Of a stretch of DNA of 64,000 nt, positions 46,877 to 55,017 are shown piece by piece; the first letter of the stretch is position 1, and every line of letters begins with the position of its first letter. Origin of the DNA: Rubrivivax gelatinosus (lineage in GTDB: Bacteria; Pseudomonadota; Gammaproteobacteria; Burkholderiales; Burkholderiaceae_C); the NCBI RefSeq assembly GCF_004340905.1, contig NZ_SLXD01000004.1, positions 62,001-126,000 on the forward strand, in the 5' to 3' direction. The notes beneath the pieces were generated by a model that was not told where the DNA came from, made no database searches, and saw only the letters and a program-made list of their open reading frames with translations. The translations under genes were made by a program, and so were the position numbers.

Positions 46877-48887
46877 GACGCTCACGCTCAACGACGTCGG
46901 CACTTTCCGCGGCCGACACGCGTTCGATCTCGCACCGGCCCACAAGGGCGGGAGAACGCGTCCCGTCGTCCTGTTCGGCGGACTCAACGGCGCAGGCAAG
47001 ACAACGATTCTGAACAGCATTCGTTTGGCACTGTACGGTCGTCAGTCACTGGATGCATTGGTCACCAACAAGGGTTACGAAGAGTCCCTGCGCGGACTCA
47101 TCCACGTTCCCCTCAATCAGCTAGTGCGCTCCAGCCAGGCCAGCGTGGAGATTGTCTTCACCTACGCACGACTAGGAGAGCGGGCCCGCTACCGAGTCGA
47201 GCGCAGTTGGGAGGACACGCGTACCGGCATCACCGAATGGCTGCACGTCTACAAGGATGGGGCGAACGCACCGTTGCTTGATGGCGAAGCCGCTCAGGGA
47301 TTCCTCGCCCAACTCATCCCGCCGGGAATCTCGCAGTTCTTCTTCTTCGATGGCGAGCGGATTGCAGACCTCGCCAACGACAGCTCTGATGAGGTTCTCG
47401 CTGACGCCATCCGTCGGCTGCTTGGGCTGGACATCGCTGATCGACTGGACAGTGACTTGTCTGTGTACCTTCGCGGACAACGAGCTGAAGGCATGGACTC
47501 GGGGAGCCGCCAAGAACTCCGAAGACTAGAGAACGAATACAAGGAACTGGCCGCGCAGATACAGGCCGACGAACGTGAACTGACCGATGGCCTAATGCCA
47601 GAGATCGATGCCGCACGCATGGAGGTCGAGAAGGCTCAAGCACTGCTCGTGGACCAAGGAGGCGCGTGGGCCGTCGATCGGCAGGCGCTTGAGCGTGAGC
47701 TCGATGAACTGAGTGAGGTTAGACGCGCCGAGGAGGCGCTTGTGCGCGATGTGCTTGCTGGCGCAGCCGTCTTCGCTTTGGCCCCGGGCCTCGTCGACAA
47801 GGTCGTCAAAACAGCTCAACAGGAGCGGGAAGAAGGCGATCGGATCGCCGTCGCAGACTTTGTTCGCTCTCAGGCCACTACGCTGAAGGAGCAACTCAAG
47901 GCACTCGCCGGTAGTCGAACTGCACAAAGGGAGCTCCTTGCGTGCGTCGACACGTGGGTCGCCGGATTCGCCGGTCCGTCCAAGAAATCTGTGCGCAAGA
48001 TCGTTCACGGCCTGGCGCGCACCGATACCGAGGCACTCACGCTGTTGCTGAGCGCGCAGGCCCTCTCCGGGGTCGAGGAACTCTCCCGCCGCGTCGCCAG
48101 TATCAGGCAGGTTCAGTCGAGAGAGGAGGACATCCTGGATCGGCTGGCGCACGCTCCATCGGAGGAATCAATCCAGCGTGCCTTCGACCACTATCAGTCG
48201 GCGACGGCCAAGCATGCTGCGCTGGATCTGAAACGCAAGCAGCATATCGCCAATCTGCGCTCGCGCATCTGGATGGCCATTACGTTGAACCGAAAGATGC
48301 GAAGAGTCGAGGAGCAGGTCCACGACGCAGGCTCGGCCGGCAAGGCCGAGCAGCTGGCTGAGAACGTCAGGCACATGATCGGTGTTTTCAAGGAAGAGGC
48401 TGCGCGCGAGAAGTGCCTCCTACTCGAACAGCATCTGACGAAGGCCTTCGCTCGCCTGTCTCGTAAGGAAGATGTGATCAGCGGCGCCAAGATCGACCCG
48501 ACCACATTCAGGGTCACGCTGTTCAACCGCTCGGGCGTCGCAACGCCCAAGGATCGGTTGTCGGCGGGCGAGAAGCAGATCTTTGCGATCGCGATGCTGG
48601 AGGCGCTCGGGAAGACCTCAGGCCGAAACCTACCCGTCATCATCGATTCGCCGCTGGGCCGGCTGGACAGCGCCCATCGCGCCAATCTGCTTGAGGCCTA
48701 CTTCCCGCAGGCCAGCCACCAAGTCATCGTCCTCTCGACGGACACGGAGGTGGACCAGCGCTTCTACCAGGGACTGCGCCCGCATATCTCGCACGCGTAC
48801 CACTTGGTATTCGATGAAGTAGAGGGCTGCACCCAGGTCTCCCCTGGCTACTTCTGGCGCACGCAGGAGCTCGCCCATGCTGCCTAA
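46866..48887 (+). CDS. dndD: DndD, SMC/Rad50-like ATPase
   Basis: 673 residues. The N-terminal FGGLNGAGKTTILNSIRLALYG Walker A (residues about 37-58) and DGERI/Q-loop are typical. A long coiled-coil middle (about 200-520) follows. The C-terminal signature LSAGEKQIFAIAMLEAL and Walker B LPVIIDSPLGRLD close the ATPase. DndD supplies ATP-driven DNA opening or nicking in the DndCDE complex. ATG 46866 gives MLLETLTLNDVGTF, the family start; ATG 46848 is less likely. Confidence 0.95.
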   Translation: MLLETLTLNDVGTFRGRHAFDLAPAHKGGRTRPVVLFGGLNGAGKTTILNSIRLALYGRQSLDALVTNKGYEESLRGLIHVPLNQLVRSSQASVEIVFTYARLGERARYRVERSWEDTRTGITEWLHVYKDGANAPLLDGEAAQGFLAQLIPPGISQFFFFDGERIADLANDSSDEVLADAIRRLLGLDIADRLDSDLSVYLRGQRAEGMDSGSRQELRRLENEYKELAAQIQADERELTDGLMPEIDAARMEVEKAQALLVDQGGAWAVDRQALERELDELSEVRRAEEALVRDVLAGAAVFALAPGLVDKVVKTAQQEREEGDRIAVADFVRSQATTLKEQLKALAGSRTAQRELLACVDTWVAGFAGPSKKSVRKIVHGLARTDTEALTLLLSAQALSGVEELSRRVASIRQVQSREEDILDRLAHAPSEESIQRAFDHYQSATAKHAALDLKRKQHIANLRSRIWMAITLNRKMRRVEEQVHDAGSAGKAEQLAENVRHMIGVFKEEAAREKCLLLEQHLTKAFARLSRKEDVISGAKIDPTTFRVTLFNRSGVATPKDRLSAGEKQIFAIAMLEALGKTSGRNLPVIIDSPLGRLDSAHRANLLEAYFPQASHQVIVLSTDTEVDQRFYQGLRPHISHAYHLVFDEVEGCTQVSPGYFWRTQELAHAA

Positions 48888-49257
48888 GCGCCTGCGCATC
48901 TCGAAGTCTGCAACCGATACGCTCAAGCTGCTGAAGGCCCGCACCGGCCTCACGCCGAACATTGTCTGCCGCATGGCCCTCATCATGTCGCTTGAACTTG
49001 GCAGACGCGGCGGCGAGTCCCATCCCGAGCTGATTGGGAGCGAGTTCAATGCGACGACCTTCTTCGGCGAGTTCGCTCTCGCTTTCGAGGCGCTCCTGAC
49101 TCAGGTCCATGGCAAGCTAGATGCCAAGGTGTGCGCGATGGTTATCGCAAGCCATGTAGACAACGGGCTGGAGATTCTCCGGAAGTCGAGAACACTGCTT
49201 GAGCTCATCGAGCACAGCGCGCCGAAGTCCTCGCAGGACGTCGGTGTCCGTGCATGA
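48877..49257 (+). CDS. dndE: DndE, phosphorothioation complex subunit
   Basis: A 126-residue small protein with the DndE pattern: PKRLRISKSATDTLKLLKARTGLTPNIVCRMALIMSLELG, then HPELIGSEFNATTFFGEFA. DndE is a helical tetramer that binds nicked DNA and joins DndC to DndD. It overlaps dndD by 11 bases at its start and the nuclease gene by four at its end, so the three are coupled. The length is typical. Confidence 0.93.
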   Translation: MLPKRLRISKSATDTLKLLKARTGLTPNIVCRMALIMSLELGRRGGESHPELIGSEFNATTFFGEFALAFEALLTQVHGKLDAKVCAMVIASHVDNGLEILRKSRTLLELIEHSAPKSSQDVGVRA

Positions 49258-50225
49258 CCAGCCGCGAATCCAGCAGCACCTCAACTTCGGGCGACGAGGT
49301 TGCCGCTGCGTTCTTATCTGATCTCGATCGGATGGGAATCTACGTATCGCCGAGCGGCCATCGCGCCGTTCATAAGCCTCTGCTGGTCCTTCTAATGCTC
49401 GCCCGAGTTCAAAGCATGCACTCGGCGCGCGCGACCTTCAATGACATCGAAGAACCTCTGGAGCGACTCATTGCCGAGTTCGGGCGCACGTCCGAGCACA
49501 AGCCGCGGGCGCACTACCCCTTCTGGTACTTGAAATCTGACGGCTTCTGGACCGTGGATTCATCGGATGAACTCGTTCGACGCCAGGGCAAGCCTGAACC
49601 CAAGGTCAGCTCGCTCCGTGAGCTAAGCGTCACTGCGGGGTTTGCCGAACCGATCGCCTCACGTCTCCTCGCCAGCCAGGGGTTAGTACGCGAGGCTGCG
49701 ACCCGCGTGCTCAAGAACGCCTTCCCCGAGACACGGTACGTCGATGTACTCGATGCCGTTGGACTCCAGCTCGCCATCGAGGTCCTGTCCACGCGACGTG
49801 ACGCAGCATTTCGTCGCGAGATCCTGCGCGCGTATAACGCGAGATGCGCGGTCTGCGGATACGCAGGTCGCTTGGGCGTGCAGCCGGTAGGCATCGAAGC
49901 CGCCCATATCAAATGGGTCCAGTTCGGAGGTCTAAATGAGATCACCAACGGCATCGCCATGTGTTCCCTTCATCACAAACTGTTCGATGTCGGCGCGTTC
50001 ACCGTGCGTTCGAAAGACCTGCGACTTCTGGTCAGTCCACAGTTCGATGGCATCGACGGATCGTCGGCCGCGCTGATCAAAATGGCCGCCGCGGATGCTA
50101 CTCTCGCTGCGCCACTGCGTGATCAGGAGCACCCCAATGCGCGGTTCCTCGAGTGGCATGCCGCCGAGGTCTTCATCTCCGGTTCGAGAAGCGCAAGCAC
50201 GTCTCGTACATCCTCACATCGCTGA
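49254..50225 (+). CDS. Phosphorothioate-binding HNH restriction endonuclease (SBD-HNH)
   Basis: 323 residues in two domains. The N-terminal part (about 30-110: HKPLLVLLMLARVQ, ARAHYPFWYLKSDGFW) resembles the sulfur-binding domain of ScoMcrA-type enzymes that read phosphorothioate DNA. The C-terminal part is an HNH nuclease with CAVC, EAAHIKW and CSLHHKLFD (about 198-250). Known relatives cleave phosphorothioated DNA. Its start overlaps the dndE stop (ATGA), so it belongs to the same operon that makes the modification. This is paradoxical and is treated as a finding. Confidence 0.85.
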   Translation: MTSRESSSTSTSGDEVAAAFLSDLDRMGIYVSPSGHRAVHKPLLVLLMLARVQSMHSARATFNDIEEPLERLIAEFGRTSEHKPRAHYPFWYLKSDGFWTVDSSDELVRRQGKPEPKVSSLRELSVTAGFAEPIASRLLASQGLVREAATRVLKNAFPETRYVDVLDAVGLQLAIEVLSTRRDAAFRREILRAYNARCAVCGYAGRLGVQPVGIEAAHIKWVQFGGLNEITNGIAMCSLHHKLFDVGAFTVRSKDLRLLVSPQFDGIDGSSAALIKMAAADATLAAPLRDQEHPNARFLEWHAAEVFISGSRSASTSRTSSHR

Positions 50226-50238
50226 CAAGTCCTCCTCC

Positions 50239-52335
50239 ATGAAGAAGCCCAGTGCCAAGAAGCCTCCCTACTCATTCGAGAAGTGGGGCAATTTCGGCAT
50301 CTTTCGGTCAGGCGACTCGCTGCCGGTCCACTACCTCCTCACAACTATCACCGTCCCCGAGCTCGAAAAGCTGAAGCTTGCTCGCAGTGTGCGGCCTCAG
50401 AAGATCGACTTCGAGTTACTGATGCAACGAGACATCAACGTCGATCGCGTCGATGGCGAAATCGTTAAGTACCTTGTACCTGGTGTCGAGAAAACGGAGT
50501 CCGAGATTCACTCGCGGCCACTGTTCTTTCCACCTCTGCTCGTGGCCGTGATCCCGGTGCTTGATCAGGTGATGCAGCAGTTCATGCCCAATGAAGAAGT
50601 CACACCGCAGCTAGTCGAAGGTAGTGAGGGCGTGAGACGCTCCTGGGGTGACGTGGTAAACCTGAACTACTTTATCGCGGAGAGCGACAGCGATGGCATC
50701 ACGCTTACCGACGATGGAGGAATCCAGCACAAGTGCCAAGACGCCCCAGTCCAGATCCAGCTGCGTCAACCGCTTCCAAACAGCGGTGTCGTCGGTGCCG
50801 AGCTAGTCGTCTTCGACGGCCAGCATAGGTATGAGGCACTGAAGAAGCTGGCGGATTCAGCTCTTCTCCAGGAATTGGCGATACCGATCTGCATCGTCCT
50901 TTCACCGAACTCGACATTGGCCCACAAGGAAGCCGCCGGGCACTCGACACTGCCGGCACCTGACGTGTTTCGAGCCTTGTTCGTCGACGTCAACAAGAAC
51001 TCCGTGGCAGTCGGTGGCCACTTCAACACCTTGTTGTCCGATGCCAGCGTCGGTTCCATAGCCTGTCGCATCTTCTGTGAGGCGGTCCTTGACGCGGAGA
51101 CGGTCACCGGCTTGGCTGTCGTTGAGTGGAACGTTGCCGCCAAGAAAGATGCCACGCAGATCAAGCGCCCGTACTCGATCACCAGCATTGGGGTGATTGA
51201 GCAAGCTCTGACCAAGTCGTTGTCTGACAAGCGCGAGCATGCCGGCCTATTGAAGTACGTTCTCGATTTGGACAAGGTCAACGACAAGCTGTATCCGCCG
51301 TCTTCGGAAGGAGAACTGCCGATCGTCGAGTGGGATCGGTTCTCGCCCTCGCAGCGCCGCGTTCTTGAAGGTCAGATCAAGGGCAAGCTGGTCAAGGAGG
51401 GACTGCTGCGCCTGTACTTCGAGACGGACGAATTCTACAAGGCGGTTGCGAGCTTCCGGGAAGTCGTCGAAAAGTATCGTACCGACATCGCTGAGAAGAA
51501 TCCAGGCTTCAGGGACCGTGAGGCCGTGCTCGATGAGGTCCTTGAATACAACCCGATCGCCGACCATCACAAGACACTCCGCGCGGCTGTCGGAGTGTTT
51601 GAGAGAGAAGTGCAGGAGAAGTTTGAAGCAAGCATCAACCCGATCATTCGGTATGGCATCTTTCAGCGGGCAATGATCGCGGCATGGCTGATGGTCATCA
51701 CCCGGCTGAAGAGCAACCCCGAGTTCACGTTCGCCAGTCTGACCTCGGGATACATTGCAGTCTTGAACTGGGTGCTGGATCGAGGGCGAGCGGTGTTCTC
51801 CGAGCGCAAGCGCCCCTACATGATTCACAGCGTGTTCCGGCCGACATCACAGATCAAGCCCACCGAGTCCACTCGTGAGGCACTGACATCGCTGATCTTG
51901 GCATCGCTTGGGAACAAGGCCGTCGCGGCGTCGTTCGTGCAGGCTGCGCTGGGTAAGGCAAACCCTGGCCTTGAGAGCGTCCTTGTGGAGATGGGCCTCG
52001 ATTCGGCGACGCGCTTCGCGGGGATTCTGCGCAAGGAACGGCTGGCCGAGTTCGCACGCTCCTACCAGACCGACTTCAATATACCTAGCGACGAGCGCCA
52101 AGAACTATCAATGCTCGAGAAGCGGAGGGATGAGCTTCGGCGCAAGGTTCGGGAGAAGAGCGCCAACATCTCGGAATACAAAGCCGCCCGAAATGCCTTC
52201 GAAAGCGAGCTTGAGCGACGCGTCGGCCAAGAGGTCACGCTCGGTCTCAATGAGCTCAAGACCGCACTCGCATATGAATCCGCCGTGATCGAGGCGGGCG
52301 ATATTGAGGGCGCCGACGTTGCTGAGGACGTCTAG
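50239..52335 (+). CDS. Large DGQHR-motif protein, function unknown
   Basis: A 698-residue protein, more than twice DndB in size. A DGQHR motif is at residues 193-197 (ELVVFDGQHRYEALKKLA), followed by a region of FVDVNKNSVAVGG that parallels the FADLNRYAV block of DndB. The C-terminal 100 residues are charged and coiled-coil-like. I chose ATG 50239 because the frame upstream lies inside the nuclease gene. It is 13 bases after the nuclease and shares one base with the next gene. A DndB paralogue adapted to an effector role is inferred. Confidence 0.75.
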   Translation: MKKPSAKKPPYSFEKWGNFGIFRSGDSLPVHYLLTTITVPELEKLKLARSVRPQKIDFELLMQRDINVDRVDGEIVKYLVPGVEKTESEIHSRPLFFPPLLVAVIPVLDQVMQQFMPNEEVTPQLVEGSEGVRRSWGDVVNLNYFIAESDSDGITLTDDGGIQHKCQDAPVQIQLRQPLPNSGVVGAELVVFDGQHRYEALKKLADSALLQELAIPICIVLSPNSTLAHKEAAGHSTLPAPDVFRALFVDVNKNSVAVGGHFNTLLSDASVGSIACRIFCEAVLDAETVTGLAVVEWNVAAKKDATQIKRPYSITSIGVIEQALTKSLSDKREHAGLLKYVLDLDKVNDKLYPPSSEGELPIVEWDRFSPSQRRVLEGQIKGKLVKEGLLRLYFETDEFYKAVASFREVVEKYRTDIAEKNPGFRDREAVLDEVLEYNPIADHHKTLRAAVGVFEREVQEKFEASINPIIRYGIFQRAMIAAWLMVITRLKSNPEFTFASLTSGYIAVLNWVLDRGRAVFSERKRPYMIHSVFRPTSQIKPTESTREALTSLILASLGNKAVAASFVQAALGKANPGLESVLVEMGLDSATRFAGILRKERLAEFARSYQTDFNIPSDERQELSMLEKRRDELRRKVREKSANISEYKAARNAFESELERRVGQEVTLGLNELKTALAYESAVIEAGDIEGADVAEDV

Positions 52336-53579
52336 TGCTCTTGGCGTCTTGCGCGGCAGCCCTGGGTGACGACGCAGTCATCGAATGCGGCGTCTGGATC
52401 GAAGCGAAGGTCAATCTGGGTCTTCGTGTCGTAGTCTTGTTCGATGACGCGGCTAGTTGCACAGCGGTACGAGCCGTCGCACCCTCATCGCCACTCCTGA
52501 ACTGTCTTCACGTCGCGAACTGTGTTTCGCATGACGATTTTGTCGTGTTTGCTGCGCTATATGCGGCAGCACAGGGAGTGGCGCCCGTCGACCTACTGCG
52601 CTTCACTGGCACTGAATTCGAACCGCTCGCTATCGAGATCGAGCGCGCGTCGCACTTGCATCGGTTGGCGTGCGAAGTCAACGCAGCGCTGAGTCACGGC
52701 GACGCCGACCGAGCCCGGAGCGCTATTGGCATCCTGCGGACAATGCTGCAAACGTACTCGGGCACGTTGTCGGCGGAAGCGTACCGTCGCGCGGGAGAGT
52801 GCAAGCTGCTGATAGACGCGTGCCAGAACCGACACCACGCTGCACTCCAGGATGGGTCGCTTATGGTGCGTTCCAAGCTGAAGCCGATCGAGACCTGGGC
52901 GGAGTTTTTCCCGCTGCTAAACGTGGCCAACACGATGTCTGCGCTCAAAACTTGGCCTGAAGTCGCGCCGGACCTTCAGCGCCTACGCGGCTTCGTGGAC
53001 AGCGGAAATGCGGCTCTAGCAAGCGACCTCGCCGCGTTGAAGCTGGGCAAGAATCCCACGCTCACCGTGATGCTTTGGTTGGCGGCCTACCTCGTGCGAA
53101 CTAGCGAGCATCACCTTGCACGGAGTGACGGCGCCGCTGGGCTGGCGCTCAGCGTGTGTGCCCTGGAGTCTTACGTCAACTTCCGCCTCTTCGAGCTGAA
53201 CGTCCTAGCCTACGACCCTCTCAGAAAAGAACTGTACCCGACGTCGACGGGCCGGAATCTCTTTGCGAAGTACAGCCTCGGGGACGGGGTAAAGGGATCG
53301 TTGATGGTCCTGGCGGATTCGGCAGTACTGGGAACGATGGCGACAGGCGACGTGGAGGAGGTCATTCGCTTGCGTAATCAGTGCATTCTCACGCACGGTG
53401 TTCAACGGCTGTCGCTCAACGACGCCACAGAAGCATTGCGGAGGGTGAAAGCTCTCATCAAGGCAGCGGAGGCCAAGACATCTGCGGTGGGCGCGCGCTG
53501 GAACAACCTCCTAGTCGACTCGTTTGTTATCGACTGGACAAAGGTTGGACCGAAGACCTTTGCCCCACTCTTGTCATAG
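52335..53579 (+). CDS. Unknown protein with HEPN-like C-terminal motif, end of dnd operon
   Basis: 414 residues. GTG 52335 shares its G with the TAG stop of the preceding gene (TAGTG). The N-terminal 120 residues have no motif I recognise. The C-terminal half is helical, with GLALSVCALESYVNFRLFE and, at residues 347-354, RNQCILTH, matching the R-N/D/H-x4-5-H pattern of HEPN ribonucleases. I cannot name the family. Position suggests a toxin-like effector or an accessory subunit, which remains inference. Confidence 0.6.
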   Translation: MLLASCAAALGDDAVIECGVWIEAKVNLGLRVVVLFDDAASCTAVRAVAPSSPLLNCLHVANCVSHDDFVVFAALYAAAQGVAPVDLLRFTGTEFEPLAIEIERASHLHRLACEVNAALSHGDADRARSAIGILRTMLQTYSGTLSAEAYRRAGECKLLIDACQNRHHAALQDGSLMVRSKLKPIETWAEFFPLLNVANTMSALKTWPEVAPDLQRLRGFVDSGNAALASDLAALKLGKNPTLTVMLWLAAYLVRTSEHHLARSDGAAGLALSVCALESYVNFRLFELNVLAYDPLRKELYPTSTGRNLFAKYSLGDGVKGSLMVLADSAVLGTMATGDVEEVIRLRNQCILTHGVQRLSLNDATEALRRVKALIKAAEAKTSAVGARWNNLLVDSFVIDWTKVGPKTFAPLLS

Positions 53580-53698
53580 CGCAGGGGTAACGCTCATGTA
53601 GGCGCTTTGATTCGCCGAGGCAGAAGGCGACCTGATGGACCACTCCGCATCTCGAAAGCCTCGTGCGCCTCCGACGGCGCGTAGCTCAGGTGGATTGG

Positions 53699-53845
53699 TC
53701 AGTACACCGCGTCGAGTTCGTTCGCCTTGGCGCAGGCCGCCTCGATGACCTGCTGGGGGCCGCCATCCCTGACGCGAACACAGTCAGGCCGGCGTCGCCG
53801 CCGGCGGTCCTTGAGGCTGCGGCCCTGTCCCGTGTCCGCCGATCG
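53699..53845 (-). pseudogene. C-terminal fragment of an unidentified gene
   Basis: One minus-strand frame ends ...VRDGGPQQVIEAACAKANELDAVY and a TGA at 53701-53699. It has a natural amino-acid mix (QVIEAACAKANELDAVY looks like a real helix) after an Arg-rich stretch, unlike neighbouring frames. No start or upstream domain is identifiable, so I call it a remnant. I do not recognise the family. Confidence 0.4.
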
Positions 53846-54243
53846 CGGGCCTGATTGCCCTCCCGCTGCGCGTGAGCGCGGCCCGCTCGACGAACTGACC
53901 CGCGCCGCGCAGCCCTGCCGGACGCTTCGCTCTGCGCGTCACCGGCCAGATCGTCGCCCCGGACACCCGCCAAACCCGTCGCCGGGCCGCTGCTGAAGAC
54001 CGAAGTCCAGCAGCCGAACAGCCGGGGAGCCAAGCAGCCAAGCAGCCAAGTGCAGAGCCTTGCTCACCCCGGCTCGGCCGACGCGCCAGTCGCTGCGCTT
54101 GGTGTCACGCCGGCCGCGTAGCCGCCGGGGCTCGTGTCCTGGGGCGGGCCCTCGGGCGGCGTCCGTCGCGCCAGGCTTTGCCTGTCACGCCTGCCGCTGT
54201 CGCCGGGCCCTCTGTTGAACTCCCGCGCGCTCGCCGGTAACGA

Positions 54244-54316
54244 CCCACCGCGCTCCCCCCACAAGCCCCCCATGACGGGCGAGGGGGACTTGTGGGGGGA
54301 TCTTCAATGCGGTGGG
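54244..54316. repeat. Nested long inverted repeat upstream of ssb
   Basis: Outer arms CCCACCGC (54244-54251) and GCGGTGGG (54309-54316); inner arms CCCCCCACAAG (54255-54265) and CTTGTGGGGGG (54289-54299) plus CCCCC/GGGGG next to the loop. The full fold spans 73 bases. There is no T run, so it is not a simple terminator. A replication origin, transfer-related site or transcription attenuator of the element are all possible. Confidence 0.75.
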
Positions 54317-54370
54317 CCGGGTGAACCGGCTCATCGCTTCGCGCTGCTCCCGAACGCACCCCACCCCCCG

Positions 54371-54389
54371 CCCGCCCCAGAGGGGCGGG
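54371..54389. repeat. GC stem-loop before ssb
   Basis: CCCGCCCC-AGA-GGGGCGGG makes a perfect 8-base stem with a 3-base loop, 87 bases upstream of the ssb start. No T run follows. It may belong with the larger inverted repeat just before it. Confidence 0.7.
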
Positions 54390-54475
54390 AGCGAGGGAGT
54401 CCGAGCGAGAGGATCAGTTTTCAGCAGCCTGAATCCCGGGCTGTGCTGGTCGTCTCGATATCGGAGTGCATCGCC

Positions 54476-54934
54476 ATGGCAAACGTTCGAGTCGAGCAGC
54501 GCAACGCTCATCTGGCCGGCCCGGTCCGCCTGGAGTACGTCAACGGCCGCGAGGGCCAGGTCGCGAAGGCGACGATTACCGTGATCTCCAACAGCCGCCG
54601 CGGCAGCGGCGACGAGCGCGAGGAGGAGGCGACCTCGCTGCTGTGGACGCTGTGGGGCCGGCAGGCGGAGAACGCCGCCGAGTACCTGGGCAAGGGCAGC
54701 CACGTCAACGTCATCGGCCGGCTGCGCAACAACAACTTCCGCAACGCCGAGGGCTTCGACGTCTACATGCTGGCGTTCACCGTCGAGGAGATCGACTACC
54801 TCGACAGCCGCGCCGAGTCCGAGGCGCGCCGTGCGCGCAGCGAGGGCCGGGCCGAGCCGCCCGCGCCGGCACCTGCGCCCGCCGCCAAGCCCGTCAACGG
54901 CCGCCGCCCGGCGCGACCGCAGTCCCAGGCCTGA
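54476..54934 (+). CDS. ssb: Single-stranded DNA-binding protein (mobile-element type)
   Basis: A 152-residue OB-fold protein. Residues 1-110 match SSB-like proteins of conjugative elements: RLEYVNGREGQVAKATITVISNSRRGS, LLWTLWGRQAENAAEYLGKGSHVNVIGRLRNNNF. The tail is Ala/Pro-rich and lacks the acidic DDDIPF-type end of the chromosomal SSB, so protein recruitment by that tip is unlikely. It covers single strands during element transfer or replication. ATG 54476 follows CGCC with no strong ribosome site. Confidence 0.82.
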   Translation: MANVRVEQRNAHLAGPVRLEYVNGREGQVAKATITVISNSRRGSGDEREEEATSLLWTLWGRQAENAAEYLGKGSHVNVIGRLRNNNFRNAEGFDVYMLAFTVEEIDYLDSRAESEARRARSEGRAEPPAPAPAPAAKPVNGRRPARPQSQA

Positions 54935-54976
54935 ACGCTTCCGGCGGGTGCCGTCCCGCCGGACCACCCCTGCACC

Positions 54977-54996
54977 GCGGACCCCGCGGGGTCCGC
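54977..54996. repeat. Perfect 20-base palindromic hairpin
   Basis: GCGGACCCCGCGGGGTCCGC lies between ssb and the DUF932 gene, 22 bases before the latter. It is followed by TTCT only, so termination would be weak. It may be an attenuator or an element-specific repeat; other hairpins follow the next gene too. Confidence 0.75.
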
Positions 54997-55017
54997 TTCT
55001 ATCGCACGAGGACCACC

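Larger units (their letters stand above)
53580..54475. other. Gene-poor interval between dnd operon and ssb
   Basis: About 900 bases. It holds a minus-strand gene relic (53699-53845), a nested inverted repeat (54244-54316) and a second stem-loop (54371-54389). The rest shows only GC-driven frames with biased composition and no family features. A D-arm-like stretch near 53680 is not a complete tRNA. This is a likely junction between the defence cargo and the element backbone. Confidence 0.6.

Noticed and set aside
53671..53700. tRNA-like GCGCGTAGCTCAGGTGGATTGG stretch
   Set aside because: Only a D-arm resemblance; no matching acceptor, anticodon or T arm follows, so neither a tRNA nor a proven att remnant.
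54105..54359. Short Pro/Arg-rich frames on both strands before ssb
   Set aside because: Composition is driven by inverted repeats and GC; no ribosome site, motif or natural residue mix.
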